Virus record (IMG/VR): IMGVR_UViG_3300005914_000014
Coordinates: 1-50,110 of that record
Strand: one strand, 5' to 3'
DNA: 50,110 nucleotides
From: a virus
The notes below the pieces were generated by a model. That model did no database searches and was not told where the DNA came from. It was given only the letters and a program-made list of their open reading frames with translations. Of the stretch, positions 8,363 to 16,957 are shown one piece after another. The translations under genes and the position numbers were made by a program. Within the stretch, counting starts at the first letter, position 1, and each line of letters starts with the position of its first letter.

Positions 8363-9064
8363 ATGTTAACAGAAATTATAGAATTACCATCTAAAGGTAA
8401 TCTTTATCCAAAAAGTCATCCACTATCGAGTGGTGTTGTTGAAATAAAATACATGACAGCCCGTGAGGAAGATATACTGACGACCGAGTCTTATATTGAA
8501 AAAGGACTAGTACTGCAAAAATTACTAGATGCTGTTATCGTTACGGAGGGAGTATCTTCCAATGATTTACTAACAGGTGATAAGCAAATGGTCTTATTAC
8601 AAACTAGGATACTTGGGTATGGTAGTTCGTATTCATTCACACAAGATGGTAAATCGCACACGATAGACTTATCTGCAATTGGAACTAAGGGTAATCCTGA
8701 CTTATTTAACAACTCACCACTTATACAGTATGAACTACCAAAGTCAGGTAAAACTGTTATTCTCAAAATACTTAATGGGGATGAATCTCGTGAATTATCC
8801 GACGACATAGAATCAGTTAAGTCTAAAGGATTGCCAATCGGTGAGGTAACAACCAGACTGACTCGGATTATACAATCACTAGACGGTGTTACTGACAAGA
8901 AAGTAATTAAAGACTTTGTCCATAATGAGATGCTTGCGGTTGATAGCCTTGGTGTTCGAATGTTTTTAGACATAGTGGCACCTGATATTGACTTAACGTT
9001 AACTATTGACGGAGAAGAGGTAGATATCCCAATCGGGGTTAACTTTTTTTACCCTACCTCCTAA
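8363..9064 (+). CDS. gp26: Baseplate hub subunit (T4 gp26-like)
   Basis: 233 residues (T4 gp26 is 208). The start IIELPSKGNLYPKSHPL, then VEIKYMTAREEDILTTE, is the signature of the T4_baseplate (gp26) family (PF12322). Expected to take part in hub assembly at the tail tip. The final codons contain a T7 run (9044-9050), and a second frame that opens across it continues for another 55 codons. In the zero frame the protein ends FFYPTS at 9064. Confidence 0.85.
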   Translation: MLTEIIELPSKGNLYPKSHPLSSGVVEIKYMTAREEDILTTESYIEKGLVLQKLLDAVIVTEGVSSNDLLTGDKQMVLLQTRILGYGSSYSFTQDGKSHTIDLSAIGTKGNPDLFNNSPLIQYELPKSGKTVILKILNGDESRELSDDIESVKSKGLPIGEVTTRLTRIIQSLDGVTDKKVIKDFVHNEMLAVDSLGVRMFLDIVAPDIDLTLTIDGEEVDIPIGVNFFYPTS

Positions 9065-9224
9065 GTACCGACTTGACTTACGAGTACAAATATTTTACTT
9101 CTTACAATTTTCTCAAGGATATACGTATTCAGACATCCTAGATTTAACCATCGGAGAGAGAAGATTTATTTTTTCTGAGTTTAATAAGCTATCCGAAGAA
9201 CGAAATAAAAAGAAACCCACTTAA
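9024..9224 (+). CDS. Tail-assembly ORF without start codon, +1 frame relative to gp26 (gp51 / chaperone-C-like)
   Basis: This frame is open from 9024 to the TAA at 9222-9224 and has no ATG, GTG or TTG. After the T run it reads TLPPKYRLDLRVQIFYFLQF, then SQGYTYSDILDLTIGERRF and IFSEFNKLSEERNKKKPT: a coherent soluble peptide. Its shape (Y..R..Q, W/Y-S-based helix, then a basic end with an FNKL.EE helix) is like the small domains encoded after tail hub/assembly genes, often made by frameshift. In T4-like phages gp51 often follows gp26, but T4 gp51 is much longer, so homology is only suggested. Expression could be by +1 frameshift; a sequencing indel is the alternative. Confidence 0.6.
   Translation: MSQSGLTFFTLPPKYRLDLRVQIFYFLQFSQGYTYSDILDLTIGERRFIFSEFNKLSEERNKKKPT
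9041..9053 (+). other. Candidate +1 ribosomal frameshift site (AAC TTT TTT TAC C)
   Basis: In the gp26 frame the codons read AAC TTT TTT TAC. Slippage of Phe-tRNA by +1 on TTT-T would place the ribosome on ACC CTA CCT CCT AAG, the downstream frame. The gp26 stop lies four codons later at 9062. Inferred from frame geometry only. Confidence 0.4.
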
Positions 9225-9238
9225 TGTGGGTTTTTTTG
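9213..9238 (+). terminator. Rho-independent terminator
   Basis: AAACCCAC (9213-9220) pairs with GTGGGTTT (9226-9233) around TTAAT, followed by T residues to 9238. It overlaps the last codons of the +1-frame ORF, whose TAA is in the loop. Confidence 0.92.
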
Positions 9239-9245
9239 TTCAGGC

Positions 9246-9255
9246 ATATTTATAG
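9246..9255 (+). promoter_or_regulatory. Candidate late promoter element ATATTTATAG
   Basis: Third copy of the 10-mer, ending 25 nt before the tape measure ATG and placed right after a terminator. Confidence 0.45.
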
Positions 9256-9280
9256 TTAGTAGCAAAACTAGAAATTCAAT

Positions 9281-11230
9281 ATGGCAGATTTACCAATATA
9301 CGACGCAGATCAATTAAGCAAGTTGAGCAAGACGTATCAGACAATACTAAAGACTATGGCATCTCAATTAGCAGTGACTAAAGAGACGGCTAAGTATGAT
9401 GATGCTATTATTAAAATGTCACATGTCAACTATAAGAATCAAAAAAACGCACTTGCATTTCAAAAAGAAGCACATAAGGTATTTGCACACCACAGGCAAC
9501 AGATAGTAGATTTTGATGCTTATAAAAATAAGCAAGATAGAGAAACACGAAAGAGACAGATAAAAGAGGCTAGAGGATCACGTGGTGTCCGAAGTGCACA
9601 GCAGGCATTTAGAAGCATGCGAGGTGGTGAAAGTGCAGGCAAACAACTGATGACTGGTGCATTCGGTGATGGTGGAATCGCACGTGCGACAGGTAAATTC
9701 TCTCACTCAATGAAGAGTGTGTACCAAGGTACCTCTGAAATAAGTGGTTCATTTGCGAAGTTGCGTAACCTATCTAGTGGTTTTTTTAAATCTGGAAAAC
9801 AAGGTGCATCTGTATTAGCTAAGTCATTTTCTATGCTTGGACTTTCTATCGGACTCGCAACGGCTGGACTTTCTCTTGCAATGGGTGCCGTCGTGCTTGT
9901 GCTTTCTAAAATCAAAGACATAGTGTTGGGTGTTGACAATGCTGCAGCAGCATTAACGAATACCGTTGGTGCACTCGACAATTCATTTAGTTTATTATTA
10001 CTAAATGCTACGGCAAATACATCTATACTTGGGGGTAATGTTGCGCTTGCAGGTGAATACGCAGGTCGATTAATTAATAACTTATCACCTGCCATTCAAA
10101 TAACAAGTGACATAGTCTCAACCGCAGCTGAGATGGGTGAGGTATTTGGATTGGGATCTGAGAAGGCGGCAAAGTTAGTTACGATATTCACACAACTGTC
10201 TAATTCATCTATCGCAGATGCAACGACAGAATCTGCTAAGTTAGTTGCAAGTTTTGGTAGACTAGGGCCTGCGATAACTAAAAATTTAGTTGACAGTTTT
10301 GATGCAGTATCAACTCAGTTTGATTTGACACTGCATCAACTTGCACAGCAATCTGTACGAGCAACCAATCTTGGTATTTCTTTGACAACCGCGTCAAACT
10401 CAGCTGCTAAGTTGCTTGACTTTACGTCGTCAATATCGTCAGAATTTAGAACATCTGCATTACTCGGTCGGCAGATTAATCTAAACAAGGCAAGACAACT
10501 CGCATGGGATGGGCAGTTGAATGCGTCTAATGAAGAGATGCTGAATCAATTCGAATCAATTCTAGATTCAGGTCAGATGAACTTCGTGCAAGCAAAAGCA
10601 ATCCAAGAAGTGACAGGTAAAACGGTTGCGGAACTAAGACGTGAACTCCGAGTTAGGAAAGAGTTGGGTAATCTTGGCAGAATCGATGCACGTACCCGAG
10701 AGACTGCATTGAGTCGATTGGATGTAATAACACGTAAACTTGAAGCAGGATTATTCAGAATATTATCATCTCCAACAGTCCAAAAATCATTCGAAGAAGC
10801 AGCTGATCAATTAATTAATTTTTTACAAAGTGGGGGATTCGAACAGATAATCGACTCTTTAAAGAGTGTTGCCACATTGATACATGGACTTATTTCTGGA
10901 TCACTCAAACTCTCATTTAATTTTATAGACTTTATGACAGGTGACGGACTTTCGATAAAAGGTGGTAGTTCGTCTCAAAAGGTAACTTCAATTAATGATG
11001 GTATTATAACACCAAAAGGTGATATAGTCAAAACCAATCCACGTGATTATATAATTGCAACGACAAACCCTAGTGCAATGGTACAGAGTTCAGGTGGTAC
11101 GAATGCTAATAATGCATTAATGGAAGAAGTCAAATCATTATTAGTATCAATTAAACAGAATGGTGTGCATGCAAATGTATATTTAGATAGTAAAAAACTT
11201 AGTAGTGGGATAGCAAACTCACTGAGATAA
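9281..11230 (+). CDS. Tape measure / baseplate hub protein (T4 gp29 analogue)
   Basis: 649 residues (T4 gp29: 590). The N-terminal 110 residues are helical and charged. A hydrophobic block at about residues 185-215 (SIGLATAGLSLAMGAVVLVL) is typical of tape measure proteins. The C-terminal SINDGIITPKGDIVKTNPRD followed by YIIATTNP is a recurrent tape-measure tail. It sets tail length and is expected to lie inside the tube. Order between gp26-like and tube cap genes matches T4-like hub clusters. It is followed after 1 nt by the next gene. Confidence 0.88.
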   Translation: MADLPIYDADQLSKLSKTYQTILKTMASQLAVTKETAKYDDAIIKMSHVNYKNQKNALAFQKEAHKVFAHHRQQIVDFDAYKNKQDRETRKRQIKEARGSRGVRSAQQAFRSMRGGESAGKQLMTGAFGDGGIARATGKFSHSMKSVYQGTSEISGSFAKLRNLSSGFFKSGKQGASVLAKSFSMLGLSIGLATAGLSLAMGAVVLVLSKIKDIVLGVDNAAAALTNTVGALDNSFSLLLLNATANTSILGGNVALAGEYAGRLINNLSPAIQITSDIVSTAAEMGEVFGLGSEKAAKLVTIFTQLSNSSIADATTESAKLVASFGRLGPAITKNLVDSFDAVSTQFDLTLHQLAQQSVRATNLGISLTTASNSAAKLLDFTSSISSEFRTSALLGRQINLNKARQLAWDGQLNASNEEMLNQFESILDSGQMNFVQAKAIQEVTGKTVAELRRELRVRKELGNLGRIDARTRETALSRLDVITRKLEAGLFRILSSPTVQKSFEEAADQLINFLQSGGFEQIIDSLKSVATLIHGLISGSLKLSFNFIDFMTGDGLSIKGGSSSQKVTSINDGIITPKGDIVKTNPRDYIIATTNPSAMVQSSGGTNANNALMEEVKSLLVSIKQNGVHANVYLDSKKLSSGIANSLR

Positions 11231-11231
11231 T

Positions 11232-12446
11232 ATGAATATTAAACAACAAATACAAAAGTATATAGAACAACGTGAGGCGTTTGTAGCATCTCGGTCAGAT
11301 AGTACTTCGGACATGCCTAACTACACCAAATCTATATTTTCAAACGCTAAGTCCTCATACCAAACCACACAGAGACGAGACGTATCGGTGAGATCGGACT
11401 CAATATCCGACATGCCACCACCTTTGTTAGGTACATTCACTGGGCAGAAAGAAGCATATGTAAATAGTATAAAACCACCAAGTGCGACTGAGTTTTTATC
11501 TGATTTATCAAAATCACTGACTCGGTCGGTTGTTGATCAACTAGGCAATAGTATAGGAGTTGGGTTAGACGACTTACGAAATCCACGCAGACTTGCGAAC
11601 GCATTTGTCGAAAACGCAAAGCAAGAGGTGACTCGTGGAGTCACTCGTAGAGGAAATGCACTTGCGAATAATCTACGTGAGCAATTTATGCGTGGTATTA
11701 GAAAGTCTGAGGATGGTAGTCCAAAGATGCGTGAAGAAGAAATCAATGGTGTGCGTGACTTATATTATAACCTCACGATTGGTGATTTACGTGCCAAAAC
11801 TCAGTCGGAACTAGATCTCATGTCTATCAGTAGACATTCTCGTATCGATACGAAGTTTCGTATCGATACTATCGATACGAAGTTCAACTCAATGTTTGAG
11901 AAAACATACGTCGACCCGATCGATACCCCACAGAGTACTACGGATGATACTGATTATATAATAAAATTTGATATCACAAATGAAAATAAGAGTTTATTGT
12001 TTAGGATGGCAAACTTCACTGGACTAACTGACTCATTAACGACTACGTATGATGATGCAACTTACATTGGACGTCCTGAAAGATACCCATCATATACAGG
12101 AACTTCACGAAACATTACATTTACATTTGGAATATTTGCAGACGATAAGGACGACATTGATGTGATATACAAAAAACTAAATGCATTGGCATCATTATCA
12201 TACCCACATTCATATACATCGACTAATATAATGCAACCTAACATTATTAAATTATCAATTGGACGATACTTGATTGATAAACCATTTTTTATACAAAGTT
12301 CTACATTTATTTTTGACGAAGACCTAGTACACTCCGAGGGCAAACCACGTGGAATGAGTATTACTATAAATGGCACACTTCTACAATCAGAATCAAATCC
12401 AAAACTATATGATATCACACTAGGTACTCCTAAGTTCTTAGCATAA
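11232..12446 (+). CDS. Baseplate tail-tube cap/initiator-like protein (gp48/gp54 type)
   Basis: 404 residues. Residues 1-230 are polar, with a repeated (R/V)RSDSxSDMP phrase (residues about 20-28 and 55-62). Residues about 235-400 form a beta-rich domain (DYIIKFDITNENKSLLF, SYTGTSRNITFTFGIFA, LASLSYPHSY, ISINGTLL-type end). That domain resembles the tube-like part of gp48/gp54, which nucleate tube growth on the baseplate. Position right after the tape measure fits. Which of gp48 or gp54 it replaces cannot be decided by eye. Confidence 0.55.
   Translation: MNIKQQIQKYIEQREAFVASRSDSTSDMPNYTKSIFSNAKSSYQTTQRRDVSVRSDSISDMPPPLLGTFTGQKEAYVNSIKPPSATEFLSDLSKSLTRSVVDQLGNSIGVGLDDLRNPRRLANAFVENAKQEVTRGVTRRGNALANNLREQFMRGIRKSEDGSPKMREEEINGVRDLYYNLTIGDLRAKTQSELDLMSISRHSRIDTKFRIDTIDTKFNSMFEKTYVDPIDTPQSTTDDTDYIIKFDITNENKSLLFRMANFTGLTDSLTTTYDDATYIGRPERYPSYTGTSRNITFTFGIFADDKDDIDVIYKKLNALASLSYPHSYTSTNIMQPNIIKLSIGRYLIDKPFFIQSSTFIFDEDLVHSEGKPRGMSITINGTLLQSESNPKLYDITLGTPKFLA
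11841..11881 (+). repeat. Clustered TATCGATA palindromes inside coding sequence
   Basis: CGTATCGATACG (11841-11852) is a perfect 12-bp palindrome. It is followed by TTCGTATCGATA, one base, and TATCGATACGAA (11857-11881), a perfect 12-bp inverted repeat. The peptide is a small repeat, SRIDTKFRIDTIDTKF, so a short in-frame duplication of RIDT(K)F is the simplest explanation. A role as a site or hairpin is possible. Confidence 0.85.
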
Positions 12447-12466
12447 CAAATATTAAAAACACACAC

Positions 12467-12760
12467 ATGAGTAGAGCAAAATACGCAAAAACTGGTACGA
12501 GAACTGATGGTAAGCAGAAATATAATTCACTAATACTACCATCGTTCGTAGAAAATTCATCGGACATTGTCATTAGTGTCAATAATTCAACTAGATTGGA
12601 TGCACTTGCACAACAGTTTTTTAATGACGCAACACTATGGTGGGTTATCGCTGTGTATAATAATATAGGTGAACCATCATTGTTCGTCAAAAACTTAACT
12701 TTTTTAAGAATTCCATCTGACATTCAAACTATATTTAATACTATCAAAGAACTAAACTAA
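12467..12760 (+). CDS. gp53: Baseplate wedge protein (gp53-like, LysM-like)
   Basis: 97 residues. The phrase TRLDALAQQFFNDATLWWVI followed by AVYNNIGEP, then LRIP, is the compact gp53/LysM-like fold: RLD.LA..f..D..LWW.IA..N. T4 gp53 is 196 aa, so this is the short core version common in other myoviruses. It helps join baseplate wedges around the hub. The stop (12758-12760) directly abuts the ATG of the next gene. Confidence 0.8.
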   Translation: MSRAKYAKTGTRTDGKQKYNSLILPSFVENSSDIVISVNNSTRLDALAQQFFNDATLWWVIAVYNNIGEPSLFVKNLTFLRIPSDIQTIFNTIKELN

Positions 12761-15334
12761 ATGAAAATTGTTATAAACGGAGGAGAGCAGATAAAAATAA
12801 GACCATTTGATGAAAGTGTGTCTGAATCATTGCTTGCTCGAGAGAACGCAGGAAATCCTGCATCTATTGATGGATTCAAATCATATGCAATAAATACTAC
12901 ACCATTTGTTCGCATTAATTGCATGCAAGAAGTCACGTATGAATCATCTAAGACCACCACCGGTAATAATAACAATCTACCATCTGCTTCTGATGTCTTA
13001 GCAGATGACATGAAACGTACTCTAGATGGACTGACTTTGACGTTCGATACATCGTTTGATGATATGTATAGTGCGACTTCACAAGTGATAGGTCGTACCA
13101 TTGGATTTAGCTCAAATGGATCCGTCCCTATTAAATTGAAAAATCCACGTAGAGTTCCCCCACCCACATTGACGCAACTCACGGCAAAATGCGGTGAGAG
13201 CGCTGGTTACTATACAACTGCTCAATTGAATTTCACTGTTAATAGTCTTGAGCAGCTAGAATTTTTAGTTCCGTTTTTGTTTAATCCTGCTAATGCAATT
13301 TTTTTAGAATGGGGTAATAATTCGAAGAATATCAATAACACCGATTTTTTCAGTGCAGCTGATGTTAAACTAATGACGGACAGTATTGGTGGTGATGGTG
13401 ACTTTTATGGCAAATTCAATAAAACAGTGCTAGACTCTGAAGGTGACTATGAGTTTATGTTTGGTGTTATAAATAACTTTAATTTTGATTTAAATAAAAA
13501 TCTCGGATACGATGTGTCTGTTGATGTTATATCATCGGAACTATCACAAGTAAAATCACCTGCCAATATAGGTGGGTCTGACACCGGTGTTAGGTGTCCT
13601 GGGTGGGATGAGCAATCGCTGGATTTTTATTTAAAGATGTTTTATGATACTAATCTAAGTAATTATAAAAATAATCCAGATACACCATCTAATATTATTG
13701 AACTTATTGGAAATAATTCTAATTCATATGTTACTATATCTTCTATTTTGAAATTCCTACGAGTTCGTCCAAAGGATACAATTGACCAATACATATTAAA
13801 CAAAACTGGGATTGATTTAAGCAATGGAGAACCTGTCGATATACTCGAGGAAGAGGGTGTTCTTACCGGAATATCTAATAATTTAATAATAGATAAATCT
13901 AATGAAATTCCTATTGTATCATACACTGATGATGTGTTAATATTTCGAGAAGAAATGTATGTAAATATTGCAAGTAAACATGATGAAAGTGGTGACTATA
14001 GACTGTCTCCTGCAATTTCGTCGGATGTTGGTAAGATACACAATAAGTATATACTTTCATATGGAATTTCTGATATATCATCGTCTAATGTAGTAAAAGA
14101 GGTGTATAAAACCGCCGCAGTATCTATACTAAATCCTGTACGTGGTGCCATAGGAGCCGCCAGGATCGCTGCTGCAGTTACTGATAAACGTAGAAAGTAT
14201 AAAGTTACTAAGAAATATTTTAAACCAAAATTAGTTAGTCAAGATGACAATCGCCGTATAACTCCATCTCAAGAAAACTTAGCGAATGCTTATATAAAGT
14301 TTGATACATTTTCTCAAATATATAAAGACTCACTCGGAAAGCCGATCGATGTTATGAAAAAGTTGATAGAAATTTTAGACAATGCCACTGGTAATATATT
14401 AGACCTAGTTGTAATGGAAGCAATCGATGAAACTACACAAACACCCATGGTGACGGTTGTACCACTGAGTTCTACCAAATTGGATACAACTATCAAACCG
14501 TATGTATTTAAATTCGATTCCAAAAATAGCATGCTATTATCTGCTAACTACAATCTTGGACTTGCTGGATTACTTGGTGACTATGTATACTCACAAGCAC
14601 TCGGATACACGAGTGGAGATGGTAATTCTGAAAAGTTACACCTATCCATATTTACCAACCATGAAAACGGATTAACCGTCAATGACGTACGTGCGACTAA
14701 ATTAAAAAAACTGATGAGCAAACGTGATACTCGTTCAACTGCAGTGGTAGATGATAACCCATGCGCACCACCTCCGATGGGTGTGGTAGAATCGGCAAAT
14801 GGATTGCTAGCTCGTAAACTCGATGATGACGTTAGGTTATCCTATAATGGTATATTTTTTGTAGATAAGGATGCGTCTGTGCAAGTAAATGATACGTCCA
14901 TTGGTAGTTTTAATTCATCATTTGATGCACTTGACGAGATTACGATTGCGGGAAATGACCCAATAACAGATATTGATATTTTATATAAACTTAAATCCAT
15001 ATATAAAATTGAGAGAATTCCATTAGTCTTTAGTAAAGCAAAAGATTTAATATTAGTTGCCCGACGAAATAAATCGGAAACAATATCACAAACTCCTGAA
15101 CTTAGAAAACTTGGAGGCATTCACCCATTACTCGAGTCTAAGTTGACATTATCTACACGTGGTATTGGTGGAATAAACCCATTACAGTACTTTAAAGTAA
15201 GTGGCATACCAAGTGCATACAGTGACCGTGGTCAATTCTGCGTAATGGATGTTCAACATACAGTCACTTCAAATGGATGGGTGACTCAGTTAGAGGCAAG
15301 ATTCAGACCAACATACCACGACGAGGAATCATGA
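12761..15334 (+). CDS. Large baseplate/hub structural protein (857 aa)
   Basis: 857 residues. A central block has AIFLEWGNNSKN, then YEFMFGVINNFNFDLNKNLG and YDVSVDVISS, resembling a family of large tail-tip proteins in marine T4-like phages. The C-terminus (FKVSGIPSAYSDRGQFCVMD followed by VQHTVTSNGWVTQLEARFRP) is the hub-type ending shared by gp27/gpD-like proteins: F.V..V.H.it..gW.T.l...f. A structural hub role is inferred. A polar region near residue 640-660 (KLMSKRDTRS) may be a linker. ATGA overlap with the next gene. Confidence 0.6.
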   Translation: MKIVINGGEQIKIRPFDESVSESLLARENAGNPASIDGFKSYAINTTPFVRINCMQEVTYESSKTTTGNNNNLPSASDVLADDMKRTLDGLTLTFDTSFDDMYSATSQVIGRTIGFSSNGSVPIKLKNPRRVPPPTLTQLTAKCGESAGYYTTAQLNFTVNSLEQLEFLVPFLFNPANAIFLEWGNNSKNINNTDFFSAADVKLMTDSIGGDGDFYGKFNKTVLDSEGDYEFMFGVINNFNFDLNKNLGYDVSVDVISSELSQVKSPANIGGSDTGVRCPGWDEQSLDFYLKMFYDTNLSNYKNNPDTPSNIIELIGNNSNSYVTISSILKFLRVRPKDTIDQYILNKTGIDLSNGEPVDILEEEGVLTGISNNLIIDKSNEIPIVSYTDDVLIFREEMYVNIASKHDESGDYRLSPAISSDVGKIHNKYILSYGISDISSSNVVKEVYKTAAVSILNPVRGAIGAARIAAAVTDKRRKYKVTKKYFKPKLVSQDDNRRITPSQENLANAYIKFDTFSQIYKDSLGKPIDVMKKLIEILDNATGNILDLVVMEAIDETTQTPMVTVVPLSSTKLDTTIKPYVFKFDSKNSMLLSANYNLGLAGLLGDYVYSQALGYTSGDGNSEKLHLSIFTNHENGLTVNDVRATKLKKLMSKRDTRSTAVVDDNPCAPPPMGVVESANGLLARKLDDDVRLSYNGIFFVDKDASVQVNDTSIGSFNSSFDALDEITIAGNDPITDIDILYKLKSIYKIERIPLVFSKAKDLILVARRNKSETISQTPELRKLGGIHPLLESKLTLSTRGIGGINPLQYFKVSGIPSAYSDRGQFCVMDVQHTVTSNGWVTQLEARFRPTYHDEES

Positions 15335-15660
15335 CTCAATTAAACATACGATATAAACCTATACCAATAGTAACAAATGAAAAAATTATAGTAACGAGTT
15401 CATCTGAATCTATTAGAAGATTTTTTGTAATAAAATTTGATGGTATTGTATATGAAGTTAATAGAAATACCTATACAAAAATCAAAAACTCACCTTATTT
15501 TGGTACACTCATAATTAATTGGTATATTAGCGGAACGGAAGAGTTTGTCAGGAGTCGAAACGCAGATGAAGTTAAGCGAGCATCTGCCATAATTCCATCA
15601 ATACATTCCATACTCGTAAATATGTTACAATTTTTTAGACATGATAATAGATTCTCTTGA
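15331..15660 (+). CDS. Hypothetical baseplate-region protein (109 aa)
   Basis: The start chosen at 15331 makes the usual ATGA overlap with the hub-like gene; a longer frame exists upstream but would run deep into that gene. The protein is beta-rich at the N-terminus (LNIRYKPIPIV, RRFFVIKFDGIVYEV) and helical at the end (ASAIIPSIHSILVNMLQFF). It overlaps the next gene by 20 nt. No family recognised; co-transcription with baseplate genes suggests a tail or assembly role. Confidence 0.65.
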   Translation: MTQLNIRYKPIPIVTNEKIIVTSSSESIRRFFVIKFDGIVYEVNRNTYTKIKNSPYFGTLIINWYISGTEEFVRSRNADEVKRASAIIPSIHSILVNMLQFFRHDNRFS

Positions 15661-16891
15661 AGAATTAGCATTAAATATAGACAATCGTGAGTGGATTCTA
15701 ATACCAATTCAAACGGAGCATAGAACACATCCATCAAATACGACTGTTACTGCACTATATATCACAGACATATCATGCTCGGACTCATTCATTGTCCCAA
15801 TAGATCACACCGAGGCTTTCGGTGAACTATCGTTGCATAACATCATTGGTATATTTAAAGACATGTCGGTGTACACCGTCGACCGAAAGTCGTGGCGTAA
15901 TTTAGAATGTAACCCACATGATTTATCATTAATATTTTTTCTACATGGTGATCGATTTGATCAACTCCCTACACTAGACTCATATTATGAAAAGTGGAAT
16001 TCATTTAATAATATTAATAGACTAATTCCATTAAGCATTTTATACGATGCGTATTATAATTTTTTCAAAAAAAACTCAAATTATATTGATAAGTTCGTCG
16101 ACTATCTACCTATTATAGAAACTGATACATACATAAACTATATAGAAACAATTGACTCGTTCTATGCAATTGAATCAAACGGACTACGAACCACAGATGG
16201 GTGGGAATACTCTCAGTACTATCTATGGAACTATACAGGCAGGCCATCTAACCGATTCAACAAGGTCAACTACGCTGCCCTCAGAAAGGACGATAACACT
16301 CGTTCTAGGTACGTATCCCGATTTACCGATGGTTACCTTGCCTTATTCGATTACGAGGCATTCCACCCGAATATAATAGCAAAATACACCCACACAGCGG
16401 TGAGTCGTGATAGTTCGTTACATTATCAACTTGGACAACACTACTACAACGCAGAACTCCTAACCGACGAGCAGTTGGCGGAAAGTAAGAAAAAAACATT
16501 TTATCACTTATACGGAAATATTCCAGATGAATTAACTAGCATAGACTTCTATAAAAATGCGAGAACATTGATAGATTCATTTGCAGATAAATCCCACATA
16601 GAAAGTCCGATTTATAAACGAAAAATAAATACGGATGGGTTTTCTAAACAAAAGTCATTTAATTACTTTCTACAAGCATTCGAGTCTGAGATAAACTTTA
16701 TCAAGATACGACAATTAAATCAATATTTATCTGATAAGAAGTCCAAGTTAATATTGTATATATATGATGCATTTTTACTTGATGTACATCCAGATGAATC
16801 AACCATACTAGATGAAGTTTCTAAGATCCTCGAAGGCAGTCACTTCAAGGTAAGTGTTCAGTGCGGTGCGAACTATAAAGACTTAAAATAG
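15641..16891 (+). CDS. Family A DNA polymerase-like protein (compact, divergent)
   Basis: 416 residues. The motif order matches the polA palm/fingers: NYTGRPSNRFNKVN (residues 197-210, cf. TGR.S...pN), motif A LFDYEAFHPNIIA with D237, motif B SKKKTFYHLYG (282-292), a QGtaAD-like helix SFNYFLQAFESEINFIKIRQ (339-358), and motif C ILYIYDAFLLD with D376. The canonical HDE is YDA here. The first 110 residues may be a 3'-5' exonuclease remnant. Both palm Asp residues remain, so activity is possible. The phage also has a family B replicative polymerase, so this would be an accessory or diverged enzyme. Confidence 0.65.
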   Translation: MIIDSLEELALNIDNREWILIPIQTEHRTHPSNTTVTALYITDISCSDSFIVPIDHTEAFGELSLHNIIGIFKDMSVYTVDRKSWRNLECNPHDLSLIFFLHGDRFDQLPTLDSYYEKWNSFNNINRLIPLSILYDAYYNFFKKNSNYIDKFVDYLPIIETDTYINYIETIDSFYAIESNGLRTTDGWEYSQYYLWNYTGRPSNRFNKVNYAALRKDDNTRSRYVSRFTDGYLALFDYEAFHPNIIAKYTHTAVSRDSSLHYQLGQHYYNAELLTDEQLAESKKKTFYHLYGNIPDELTSIDFYKNARTLIDSFADKSHIESPIYKRKINTDGFSKQKSFNYFLQAFESEINFIKIRQLNQYLSDKKSKLILYIYDAFLLDVHPDESTILDEVSKILEGSHFKVSVQCGANYKDLK

Positions 16892-16957
16892 CACGAATAT
16901 ATAAAAGATTTCAGATACTTATTAGTGAACGTGAAAACAAAACACTAAGAGGTATTG

